From Candidatus Treponema faecavium (GTDB lineage Bacteria; Spirochaetota; Spirochaetia; Treponematales; Treponemataceae), in NCBI GenBank assembly GCA_019113455.1, contig DXHG01000137.1, positions 1-19,593 of the forward strand: a stretch of 19,593 bases of DNA, written 5' to 3'. The position numbers were made by a program, and so were the translations under genes. This document shows positions 7,702 through 14,998 of the stretch, piece by piece (position 1 is the first letter of the stretch; each line of letters opens with the position of its first letter). The notes under the pieces are model-generated. The model was not told the DNA's origin, made no database searches, and saw nothing but the letters and a program-made list of their open reading frames with translations.

Positions 7702-9352
7702 CATACTGCAAAAACTGCGCGGTATGAGCGTTATCGTACCGCTTTTCGTCTGTGCCGCGTGCAGCACGTTTGAACCCGACATCTATACGCCGCTTAATTA
7801 CACGGAGCAGGATGCGCGGCGCATAGAAATGGAACGCATTGAGCAGCTGCGCGGGACATCGCCGGTTGAGGCGCTGTGGCGTTCATGGCTTTTGGTTACC
7901 TCTTTGCCTGATTCCCCGGCAGAACAGGAAAAACAGCAGTTTGATGTATGCGTGCAGACGGTGCAGGAGCTGTACCGCACAGCGGAAACCGACAGAGACT
8001 ATTTGGCAATGAACCGGTATCTGCTGTCACTGCAGGCAGTGGATGCGGCTTCGGCAGCTGATTTTTCTGATTCGCTGTCTGCCGTTAAAGCGGAACTGCT
8101 GGCCGAGACTCCCGGTTTGACTGCTGCCGAAAACAGTGCTTCTGCCGCAGACAGTGTAGCTGACTTTATTAACGGAACGGTTACGATCTGGGTTGACCGC
8201 GGCATCAGGGTAGAACGCGGCATGGGATATGTCGACGTGGTTATCGGCTCCGGTTTTTTTATCAGCGAAGACGGCTACATTGTTACAAACTATCACGTTA
8301 TCTCAAGCGAAGTAGATCCGGAATACGAAGGTTTTTCGCGGCTGTATATAAAGCTCGCGTCTGATTCCGACACGAGAATCCCTGCTAAAGTTGTGGGCTG
8401 GGATGCGGCGCTTGATCTGGCGCTGTTAAAAGCGGAAATTACTGCGCCATATGTGTTTGCGCTTGGTTCATCGGCGGGCTTAAACATTGGTGACCGTATA
8501 TACGCAATCGGCTCTCCTGTCGGGCTTGAGCGGACGCTGACGTCAGGCATTGTGTCCGCGGCGGATCGCGAGTTGTTCGCGCTCGGCACGGTGATGCAGA
8601 TAGACGCCGCCGTCAATTCCGGCAATTCAGGCGGGCCTCTTATTGATTTAGCCGGCAATGTGCAGGGAATTGTTTTTGCAAGCGCGGTACAGTACCAGGG
8701 GCTCAATTTCGCGATACCGGTAGAATACCTGAAGTGGGAGCTGCCCCTGCTGTACAGCGGCGGGGAACGCCTGCATCCGTGGACCGGCGCGTACGGACAC
8801 ACGCTGAAAGACCGTACCCGCCCGGATCTGGCAGGCGTTGCAGTAGACTATATTATGCCCGGCGGCGGCGCTGATTTGGGCGGCATTGCGGTAGGCGATA
8901 TTATCACGCATGTAAACGGACAGCCGGTTTCGGGGATAGAGCAGCTGCACAACGTGTGCATGACGCTTGAGCCGGATACCATCATACAGGTAAGCGGTCT
9001 CCGCGAGGACGGAACGCTGTTTGATACCGCTGTCTACCTGCAGGAGCGGCCGAAATCTCCCGGATACGAAATATACCGCCATGATCTGATTGCCAAAGCG
9101 ATGCTTCCGCTGTTCGGTATGTCGCTTACTTCCATTGGAAAGTCTGAATACGTAGTTTCTTCCGTGCTGAAAGGAAGCATCGCTGATGAATCGGGCTTTT
9201 CGGAAAACGACCCGATACGCATCCGCAATATAGAGTTCAGTCCTGAAAACGACGCAATGTTTGTGAGCGTGTATGCCAAAAAACGCAAAAACGGTTATCT
9301 CGATGTAAATCTTGGAATTGCGGCTCCGCTGGACAGTTCATCGTATTTTTAA
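7667..9352 (+). CDS. htrA: HtrA/DegP-family serine protease, probable lipoprotein
   Basis: S1C-family envelope protease/chaperone. Counted from the GTG at 7667 (561 residues), the trypsin-like triad is complete: His210 in TNYHVI, Asp250 in ALDLALL and Ser321 in NSGNSGGPL. A PDZ domain follows (about 388-455, GVAVDYIMPGGGADLGGIAV), then a second PDZ-like segment (about 481-545, VVSSVLKGSIADESGF). The leader has Lys/Arg, then a hydrophobic run ending FVCAAC, so lipidation at that Cys is plausible. About 150 extra residues of unknown role separate the leader from the protease. The start is uncertain: TTG 7664 or GTG 7667 fit GGGAG at 7650-7654, while ATG 7724 would remove the charged leader. The 35-nt overlap with the upstream gene suggests coupling. 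Confidence 0.92.
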   Translation: MNLLKPLSKRNSILQKLRGMSVIVPLFVCAACSTFEPDIYTPLNYTEQDARRIEMERIEQLRGTSPVEALWRSWLLVTSLPDSPAEQEKQQFDVCVQTVQELYRTAETDRDYLAMNRYLLSLQAVDAASAADFSDSLSAVKAELLAETPGLTAAENSASAADSVADFINGTVTIWVDRGIRVERGMGYVDVVIGSGFFISEDGYIVTNYHVISSEVDPEYEGFSRLYIKLASDSDTRIPAKVVGWDAALDLALLKAEITAPYVFALGSSAGLNIGDRIYAIGSPVGLERTLTSGIVSAADRELFALGTVMQIDAAVNSGNSGGPLIDLAGNVQGIVFASAVQYQGLNFAIPVEYLKWELPLLYSGGERLHPWTGAYGHTLKDRTRPDLAGVAVDYIMPGGGADLGGIAVGDIITHVNGQPVSGIEQLHNVCMTLEPDTIIQVSGLREDGTLFDTAVYLQERPKSPGYEIYRHDLIAKAMLPLFGMSLTSIGKSEYVVSSVLKGSIADESGFSENDPIRIRNIEFSPENDAMFVSVYAKKRKNGYLDVNLGIAAPLDSSSYF

Positions 9353-9364
9353 TAGAATACGGGC

Positions 9365-11170
9365 ATGACTGATTTAGCCCGAAAACGGAATTTCTGCATC
9401 ATTGCGCACATCGATCACGGCAAATCGACGCTTGCCGACAGACTGATTCAAAAAGCCCGCATCATTGACGACAGACAGTTTCAAAACCAGATTCTTGATA
9501 CAATGGATATAGAGCGGGAGCGCGGCATTACGATAAAAAGCCAGGCAGTGACGATTCCGTATACGGCGGCGGACGGGAATGAATACGAATTAAACTTTGT
9601 CGACACGCCCGGGCATGTCGACTTTTCGTATGAAGTATCGCGCGCGATAGCCTCGTGCGAAGGCGCGCTGCTGCTTATAGACGCCTCGCAGGGCGTTGAG
9701 TCCCAGACGCTTTCCAATATGTATATGGCGCTTGAACATAATCTTGAAATAGTGCCGGTAATCAATAAAATAGACTTGCCTGCGGCAGACGTTGCCGGAG
9801 TAAAGCAGCAGATAGCACACGACCTTGGCCTTGACGGCGAAGACGCTGTGCTTGTTTCGGCAAAAACAGGGCAGGGAATCGACAGCCTGTTTGAGGCGAT
9901 TGTGAAGCGCTTTCCGCCGCCCGCACACGACAGTTCAGGAAAGACGAAAGCGCTGATATTCGACTGTCACTACGATCCCTACCGCGGTGTTGTTGTGCAT
10001 TTGCGGCTGTTTTCAGGTACGATACAAGCCGGTCAGACGATCAGGTTTATCAACAGTGGTTCTGAATATAAGGTGGAAAACGCCGGCATTTTCCGCATCA
10101 GGCTTGAAGATACCGGCATACTTACTGAAGGGGACGTCGGATACATTATCGCCGGCATCAAAACTGTTTCCGACGTGCAGGTGGGAGACACCGTTACGCT
10201 TGCAGATGATCCCGCGGAACAGGCGCTTCCGGGATTTAAAGAAGTGAAGCCGGTAGTATTTTCTTCTATTTATCCTATCGATTCCAATGATTATGAAGAA
10301 CTGCGCGACAGCATGGAGAAACTCAAGCTGAACGACGCAAGCCTCGTGTACGAAAAAGACGCTTCGCTTGCGCTCGGGCACGGATTCCGCTGCGGCTTTC
10401 TGGGCCTGCTGCATCTGGAAGTGGTGCAGGAACGCCTTGAGCGCGACTTTGACCAGGCTGTCATCTTTACTGCTCCTTCTGTGCGTTACCGGCTCACGCT
10501 GACAAACGGAGAAGAAATCAGCATCGATAATCCCTCAGAGTACCCTGATCAGGGGCGCATCGCGCTTGCGCAGGAACCCTATATCCGCGCGGCGATTATC
10601 ACGCCGTCTGCATATATCGGATCCATTATTTCACTGTGCACCGAAAAGCGCGGCGTGCAGACAAACATGCAGTATCTTGACGAAAAGCGTGTCGAACTAA
10701 CATATGAAATGCCGCTTTCGGAAGTGCTGTTTGATTTCTACGATCGTCTTAAGAGTTACAGCCGCGGCTATGCCTCGTTTGACTATGACGTTATCGGCTA
10801 CCGTGAAACGGAACTTGTGAAGATCGACATCCTGATAAACGGCAAAAGCGTCGACGCGCTTTCGCAGCTGGCGTATAAAGGAAACGCCTATGAACGCGCG
10901 CGCCACGTGTGCGAGATGCTTAAAGGCGAAATAGCGCGTCAGCAGTTTAAAATCGCGATTCAGGGAGCTATCGGCAGTCAGATTATCGCGCGTGAAACGG
11001 TAAATCCGGTGCGCAAGGACGTGCTTGCCAAGTGCTACGGCGGCGACATTACGCGGAAACGAAAGCTGCTTGAAAAGCAAAAAGAAGGCAAAAAGCGCAT
11101 GAAAATGGTGGGCGACGTTGAACTGCCGCAATCTGCGTTTCTTGCGGTGCTGAAAACAAAAGAAGAATAG
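9365..11170 (+). CDS. lepA: Elongation factor 4 (LepA), back-translocating GTPase
   Basis: Ribosome-associated translational GTPase thought to act on stalled or mistranslocated ribosomes and in initiation or biogenesis. The 601 residues match the family length. G1 is AHIDHGKST (14-22), the switch I region contains ERERGITIKSQ, G3 is DTPGHVDF (80-87), G4 is NKID (134-137) and G5 is SAKTG. The LepA-specific C-terminal domain is intact, with GGDITRKRKLLEKQKEGKK and VGDVELPQSAF near the end. It begins 12 nt after the htrA stop and has only a weak Shine-Dalgarno, consistent with being the last gene of the cluster. The bidirectional terminator at 11193-11218 lies just downstream. Confidence 0.97.
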   Translation: MTDLARKRNFCIIAHIDHGKSTLADRLIQKARIIDDRQFQNQILDTMDIERERGITIKSQAVTIPYTAADGNEYELNFVDTPGHVDFSYEVSRAIASCEGALLLIDASQGVESQTLSNMYMALEHNLEIVPVINKIDLPAADVAGVKQQIAHDLGLDGEDAVLVSAKTGQGIDSLFEAIVKRFPPPAHDSSGKTKALIFDCHYDPYRGVVVHLRLFSGTIQAGQTIRFINSGSEYKVENAGIFRIRLEDTGILTEGDVGYIIAGIKTVSDVQVGDTVTLADDPAEQALPGFKEVKPVVFSSIYPIDSNDYEELRDSMEKLKLNDASLVYEKDASLALGHGFRCGFLGLLHLEVVQERLERDFDQAVIFTAPSVRYRLTLTNGEEISIDNPSEYPDQGRIALAQEPYIRAAIITPSAYIGSIISLCTEKRGVQTNMQYLDEKRVELTYEMPLSEVLFDFYDRLKSYSRGYASFDYDVIGYRETELVKIDILINGKSVDALSQLAYKGNAYERARHVCEMLKGEIARQQFKIAIQGAIGSQIIARETVNPVRKDVLAKCYGGDITRKRKLLEKQKEGKKRMKMVGDVELPQSAFLAVLKTKEE

Positions 11171-11192
11171 CGTGTTTGTATCTGTGCCTGTA

Positions 11193-11218
11193 TAAAAACC
11201 GCTGCCGCGCGGTTTTTA
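11193..11218. terminator. Bidirectional terminator between lepA and the DUF115 gene
   Basis: TAAAAACCGC (11193-11202) pairs perfectly with GCGGTTTTTA (11209-11218) across a 6-nt loop. Both strands end in a T-rich arm, so it can stop the plus-strand lepA transcript and the convergent minus-strand one. The stop codon of the minus-strand gene (TTA on the plus strand, 11216-11218) is part of the stem. Confidence 0.88.
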
Positions 11219-12916
11219 CACAGTGCGCTGCTCAAGATGCGCGAGCGCGGCAGTGCAGTCTTTTATAAAATAATCCAATTCTGCGCGTATGCGCTTAAGC
11301 AGTCCCGTATCAGATGCCATGCGCATCTGCGAAAGCGGTTCAAGGCAATCGGGAAAGTGCAGATACAGATATTCTCTGCCTGAGAAAAGCCCATGCAGTT
11401 CCTGCGGAGTTCCGCCGTGCATAAGCAGACCGCGTATGCGTTCAAGCGCGGCTTTTTCTGTTTTGTAAAACGCCGTAAGAGCCGCGCGCATCTGCGCTGC
11501 CTGCGGTTGTTTTCTGCGCGCCGGCTCATGCGATTGCGGTGCATAAGATGAACCGCATACGGTGCGCAGAAAATCATGTGGCGCACACTCCGAAAGCCCC
11601 AAATCGAGGCCGTCCGTGCACAGGCTGTACACGGACGGTTCATGGCTAAAATGACTGCGGAACACCTGCGCGTATCCTGAAAGCGCAGGCGTCGTGTACA
11701 CGGTGCCCGAAGCGCCGTGCTCCGCATGAACCCCGTGCGCAAAACTCTGTGCCGCCGCCTGTTCAACCGGCTCAAGCCTGTACGCCGCTTCAAGGAGCGT
11801 GCTGTGCGTGTTGCCTGCGCGGCAGTGCGTGAGCGAAGGCCGGTAGGCAAAGTCGACGCCGCACACAAAAACCGGTATGTCCTGCTCCGCGCGCAAAAGG
11901 AGCGCGAGCTGCACCGCTGCCGAGCCTACGGAGCCGAGCGGCGGAATGACAGGCGCGTATTCATGCACAAGCTGCTGCACGCGGTTAAAAAACGGCGCCT
12001 GACAGTAGTGCGAAAGAAAAAACGACGCGCCGCCGCCTGGTATGCGGAGTACCGCAGGGCGCGACAGCAGATCCGCAAACAGGGGAATCCCGCTTTGCGC
12101 AAGGCCGCGGTATGCGCCGGTAACGGCGAACTGGCTTTCTACCGCGGCAATCGCATCGGGGCGAAGCCCTCTTTGCACAAGCGGGAGTGCCGCCGCATCG
12201 GCCGCAAGCAGATAAAACGCTGAGCGTTTGCATAATAAAAGCACATTGATTGCCGCGTCAAGTGAAGGCCCTGCCCCCGCTGTGACGATTGGTTTTGCAA
12301 TGCTCTGCGCGGGAAACGGCTGTGCATCCGCGATCAGACAGATATTCTTGAACAGATTGCGCGCGAAAAGCCTGCCCAGCTGTATGAGCGTTATGCGGTT
12401 TTTCCAGTATTGCGCAATGAGCGTTGCCGCCTGGTCTGCGCAGCCGCGGTATAAGTTGTTGCTGAACTGAGCTCCGGCAGAAAGCTCAACGCAGACGGTT
12501 CTCCTGAAAAACGAGAGCGGTGCAAAACGCTTTCCGTCGCTGTCAGGCGCCGCTCCCTGTATAAACGCACCGAACTCCCGCATGCGGCCGGGCGCGAGCG
12601 TAAAGAGCATGTCCGCGTGCGGAAACGCCGTCTGTTCTGCCGTTTGCCGGAACACGGCGTACAGCGCCTCATCGTATTCAATGCAGACGACGGCGCATCG
12701 TTCCGGGAGCTTTGCAAGCAAATCCGCGAGGCCATAGCAGAGCAGCGGAGAAAAGCAGAGCACGAGCGTGCCCGCTTCGATATGCAGCGCCGCAATCGTT
12801 TTTTGTGCCGCCGCGGACGGATTATACCGCGAATACAGATAGCGGCCTTTGTATAAAACAGAAAAACCCTGACCGGTGGGAACCAGACAGGGTTTTTTGT
12901 CAGCGCTGTCAGTCAA
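11216..12916 (-). CDS. DUF115/Maf-type motility-associated glycosyltransferase-like protein
   Basis: This family is related to 6-hydroxymethylpterin pyrophosphokinase MptE and includes the Maf proteins that put nonulosonic-type sugars on flagellin in epsilonproteobacteria. A role in flagellin glycosylation here is inferred. The 566 residues include an N-terminal KGRYLYSRYNP motif (23-33), the DUF115 signature TAGAGPSLD (212-220) followed by LRPDAIAAVES (251-261), and VFVCGVDFAY (349-358) with THCRAGNTHS further on. There is no signal peptide, so it should be cytoplasmic. I chose the TTG start at 12916 because AAGGAG (plus 12925-12930) lies 8 nt upstream and no in-frame ATG precedes the conserved N-terminus. 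It starts 12 nt after the stop of the upstream chaperone gene, forming an operon. A terminator-like hairpin lies inside its first codons. Confidence 0.8.
   Translation of the reverse strand: MTDSADKKPCLVPTGQGFSVLYKGRYLYSRYNPSAAAQKTIAALHIEAGTLVLCFSPLLCYGLADLLAKLPERCAVVCIEYDEALYAVFRQTAEQTAFPHADMLFTLAPGRMREFGAFIQGAAPDSDGKRFAPLSFFRRTVCVELSAGAQFSNNLYRGCADQAATLIAQYWKNRITLIQLGRLFARNLFKNICLIADAQPFPAQSIAKPIVTAGAGPSLDAAINVLLLCKRSAFYLLAADAAALPLVQRGLRPDAIAAVESQFAVTGAYRGLAQSGIPLFADLLSRPAVLRIPGGGASFFLSHYCQAPFFNRVQQLVHEYAPVIPPLGSVGSAAVQLALLLRAEQDIPVFVCGVDFAYRPSLTHCRAGNTHSTLLEAAYRLEPVEQAAAQSFAHGVHAEHGASGTVYTTPALSGYAQVFRSHFSHEPSVYSLCTDGLDLGLSECAPHDFLRTVCGSSYAPQSHEPARRKQPQAAQMRAALTAFYKTEKAALERIRGLLMHGGTPQELHGLFSGREYLYLHFPDCLEPLSQMRMASDTGLLKRIRAELDYFIKDCTAALAHLEQRTV
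12862..12897 (-). promoter_or_regulatory. Terminator-like hairpin inside the start of the DUF115 gene
   Basis: On the minus strand AAAAACCCTG (12897-12888) and CAGGGTTTTT (12871-12862) form a perfect 10-bp stem. An inner CTGGT/ACCGG stem extends it; that inner stem needs a G-U pair and so forms only in the minus-strand RNA. Five T residues end the stem and CTGTTTT follows, giving the shape of an intrinsic terminator. It occupies about codons 7-19 of the DUF115 gene, so it may attenuate that gene unless ribosomes cover it. Confidence 0.65.
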
Positions 12917-12928
12917 GACGGCAGCTCC

Positions 12929-14467
12929 TTAATTTGTTCCGGTAAAATACTCAAAGTACACAGTAAAGAAATCGTTCTGGAAGCGCGGATCCTGCATGAC
13001 CGCGTTCTGCAGAGACTGATAATCAAACTGCTCCACATTTGTGGCGTAGTTGCCGTCGATGAGATTGAGATCTGTCTCATCTGCTTCCTCTGCTGCGGCA
13101 AGCTGGAGCACAACGATGTTTTCTCCGAGTACAAGCGGCTGCGACAGTTCCTGTCCGGAAAGGCTGAACGCGGTTTCAAGGAATTCAGCGTTTGTCTGAG
13201 CGCCGCTCAGTTCCGGCACCGCCGCCGACGGTATCGTTGCAAAAAGCGCGTTGTCCGCATAGTTAAGCGGGAACGCAGGAATATCGACCGTGCGCACCGA
13301 AAGCGCGGCGCTCGCCTGATCAAACCCATCAACAGCGGCGCGGGCAGCGAAATCAGTCGCCTGTGCGGTAAAATAATCTTCTATAATACCGGTCTCGTAT
13401 ATGCGCATATAGGCAAGCACATCGGCAAGCAGCGCTTCATCAGAGAAGTCAGGCTGAACGGCGGGGCCGTCCGCGCGGAACACGGCGTAGCTTGCGCCCG
13501 CCTGCACAACACCGCTCAGCGCACCGGCGGCAAGTCCCGTAACGGCTGCAAGATCGGCTTCGTTTGAAAGCATGTTCTGCAGCTGGTAGCGGTAGTTTTC
13601 CGTGAGCTTGCCGTCGTCTCCGCTGTAATTCTTGAGCGAGAGGGACGCAGCCGCATCTTCAAATACAATCTCGTTTGCCGCAAGCTGGCGGTGAATTGAT
13701 TCTGCTTCCTGCTGCGTCGCCGCCGTGATGACGGACAGATCGTAGCGGGTGAATAAATCAGCGTGCGCTTGTCCAAAAGCAGCGGCTTCTGACTGCGGAT
13801 AGTCGGCGGTATTAAAAATCGCCATCCTGAACGAGCGTTCCTGCAACGCCGCCTGCCTGATAAACGGTATTTCCTTTGACGATATTTTTGCGCCGTAGAC
13901 CGGTTCCGCTCCGGCAGCCGCGGCACCGGTGAGATCGTCGATATAGCGCTGGTGCAAAAGCTGGTTTTCAGCCTGATCCCGCACGCGGATGCGTTCAGCC
14001 TGCGGTGTGTCGTTAAACTTTTTAGGCGAGTAATTGCCGTTTATGTCGGCGTAGTAAGGCATCATCGCCTCGTTTATTTGGCTTGCCGGCACGATATAAC
14101 CTGCTTTCTGCACTTCGTGCGTAAAAGCCGTGTTGAGAACGGCGGCGTTGAACGCGGAATTGAATATGGTGAACATGCTTTGTTCCACCGGATAGCCCTG
14201 CAGCTGCATGAGCTGGCTGTAATTCTGCACCGCCTGCGCGAAATAGGATCCGTTTTCGTATTTAATGGGAACGCCATCGAAATAGCCGAATGCCGGAAGC
14301 TCGCCGCCCATGCTCTGCACCATAGCCGGCAGGAAAATAAACGAAACTGCCGCCAGCACGAGAATAATGACTGACCCCACGCTGATAAGGATTTTTTTTA
14401 CCGGTTTATGACCGCTGTTCGCGTGAATAGCGCCCGCGATATGCTCATCGTGTGTATGCTGTTTCAT
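12929..14467 (-). CDS. Membrane-anchored SurA/PpiD-like parvulin chaperone
   Basis: Likely envelope folding factor. The 512-residue protein has a short His-rich cytoplasmic N-terminus, one transmembrane anchor (about 26-46) and a large extracytoplasmic part, which is PpiD-like topology. Residues about 60-190 resemble the SurA N-terminal chaperone domain, including a long helix near RIRVRDQAENQLLHQRYIDD. Residues about 230-330 look like a divergent parvulin domain: LSVITAATQQEAESIHRQL, then FEDAAASLS, and LAAGALSGVVQAGASYAVF. I cannot confirm that the isomerase active site is intact, so chaperone activity alone is possible. AAGGA lies about 9 nt before the ATG, and a good promoter is at 14514-14542. 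It is the first gene of an operon with the DUF115 gene. Confidence 0.8.
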   Translation of the reverse strand: MKQHTHDEHIAGAIHANSGHKPVKKILISVGSVIILVLAAVSFIFLPAMVQSMGGELPAFGYFDGVPIKYENGSYFAQAVQNYSQLMQLQGYPVEQSMFTIFNSAFNAAVLNTAFTHEVQKAGYIVPASQINEAMMPYYADINGNYSPKKFNDTPQAERIRVRDQAENQLLHQRYIDDLTGAAAAGAEPVYGAKISSKEIPFIRQAALQERSFRMAIFNTADYPQSEAAAFGQAHADLFTRYDLSVITAATQQEAESIHRQLAANEIVFEDAAASLSLKNYSGDDGKLTENYRYQLQNMLSNEADLAAVTGLAAGALSGVVQAGASYAVFRADGPAVQPDFSDEALLADVLAYMRIYETGIIEDYFTAQATDFAARAAVDGFDQASAALSVRTVDIPAFPLNYADNALFATIPSAAVPELSGAQTNAEFLETAFSLSGQELSQPLVLGENIVVLQLAAAEEADETDLNLIDGNYATNVEQFDYQSLQNAVMQDPRFQNDFFTVYFEYFTGTN

Positions 14468-14492
14468 AGAAAAATATCCTTACATATTATAC

Positions 14493-14509
14493 TGCTGTGA
14501 TATACAGCA
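14493..14509. promoter_or_regulatory. Inverted repeat downstream of the parvulin promoter
   Basis: TGCTGT (14493-14498) and ACAGCA (14504-14509) flank GATAT. It lies at the predicted transcription start of the minus-strand operon. It could be a repressor site or a 5' UTR hairpin; no regulator can be named. Confidence 0.45.
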
Positions 14510-14513
14510 AAAG

Positions 14514-14542
14514 ATTTTATCATGTTGCGGGTGCTCTGTCAA
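14514..14542 (-). promoter_or_regulatory. Sigma-70 promoter for the parvulin-DUF115 operon
   Basis: Read on the minus strand: TTGACA (plus 14537-14542), a 17-bp spacer and TAAAAT (plus 14514-14519). The predicted start is near 14507, giving a leader of about 40 nt. That start falls inside the dyad TGCTGT-GATAT-ACAGCA at 14493-14509. Confidence 0.72.
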
Positions 14543-14546
14543 TGTG

Positions 14547-14565
14547 AGTGTTTGACACTGTACAG
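14547..14565. promoter_or_regulatory. Two overlapping dyads between divergent promoters
   Basis: AGTGT-TTG-ACACT (14547-14559) overlaps CTGTACAG (14558-14565). Both lie in the 31-bp gap between the outward-facing -35 boxes of the parvulin operon (14537-14542) and feoA (14574-14579), the usual place for an operator serving both. A metal-responsive repressor would fit feoAB, but the sequence does not match a Fur or DtxR box that I know. Confidence 0.4.
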
Positions 14566-14573
14566 CGTTCCGA

Positions 14574-14603
14574 TTGACAGATATATAGCCGCTTGAGTAT
14601 GCT
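14574..14603 (+). promoter_or_regulatory. Probable feoAB promoter
   Basis: TTGACA (14574-14579), an 18-bp spacer and TATGCT (14598-14603). The predicted start is near 14610, followed by about 70 nt of leader. The palindrome GCTGCAGC (14607-14614) covers the start site. A second TTGACA at 14552-14557 has no partner box. Confidence 0.5.
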
Positions 14604-14679
14604 GTAGCTGCAGCGTCTCATTAAGGCTCCAATCGGCGGTGTTGTGCAGACGCCCTCATTGATTTTCAGGATAGTTTTT

Positions 14680-14982
14680 ATGAATTTATCGCTTCTTAAG
14701 CCGGGAAAAACCGGCATTATTACGAAAGTCGGCGGAGAAGGCGCGCTCCGCCGACACCTGCTCGATATGGGGTTGACGCCCAAAACGGCCGTTATGGTTC
14801 GCAAGACCGCGCCGCTTGGCGACCCGATAGAGCTTTCGCTTCGCGGATACGAGCTGACAATCCGACGCTCCGATGCAGAACAAATTGAAATAGAAGAATG
14901 CAGTCCTGCCGCCAGTATCTGCAGCGGTGCGCGCTGTTCATGTACCGGCTGTGCCGGCCGCAGCGCGTGTAATGGGACATAA
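14680..14982 (+). CDS. feoA: FeoA with a cysteine-rich C-terminal tail
   Basis: FeoA is a small cytoplasmic SH3-like protein that supports ferrous iron uptake by FeoB. Residues 1-73 carry the family pattern: LKPGKTGIITKV, the RRHLLDMGLTPKT segment (24-36), APLGDPIEL and a final IRRSDAEQI. After this come six cysteines in 24 residues (74, 81, 86, 88, 91, 97), in C-x4-C-x-C-x2-C spacing from 81 to 91. This makes the protein 100 residues instead of the usual 75-85. I see no separate feoC, so the tail might take over a metal- or Fe-S-sensing role, which is inference. The ATG at 14680 with AGGA 8 nt upstream is preferred over the in-frame GTG at 14644. feoB starts 16 nt after the stop. Confidence 0.92.
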   Translation: MNLSLLKPGKTGIITKVGGEGALRRHLLDMGLTPKTAVMVRKTAPLGDPIELSLRGYELTIRRSDAEQIEIEECSPAASICSGARCSCTGCAGRSACNGT

Positions 14983-14998
14983 TTATGGAGGAAAACAG

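Noticed and set aside
11717..12223. Plus-strand frame of 168 codons within the DUF115 gene
   Set aside because: Arg/Lys-rich antisense shadow of a gene with a recognisable family signature on the minus strand.
14927..14998. Extended FeoB start at 14927
   Set aside because: It would overlap feoA and add residues before the G domain; the GTG at 14999 has a strong GGAGG at the right distance.
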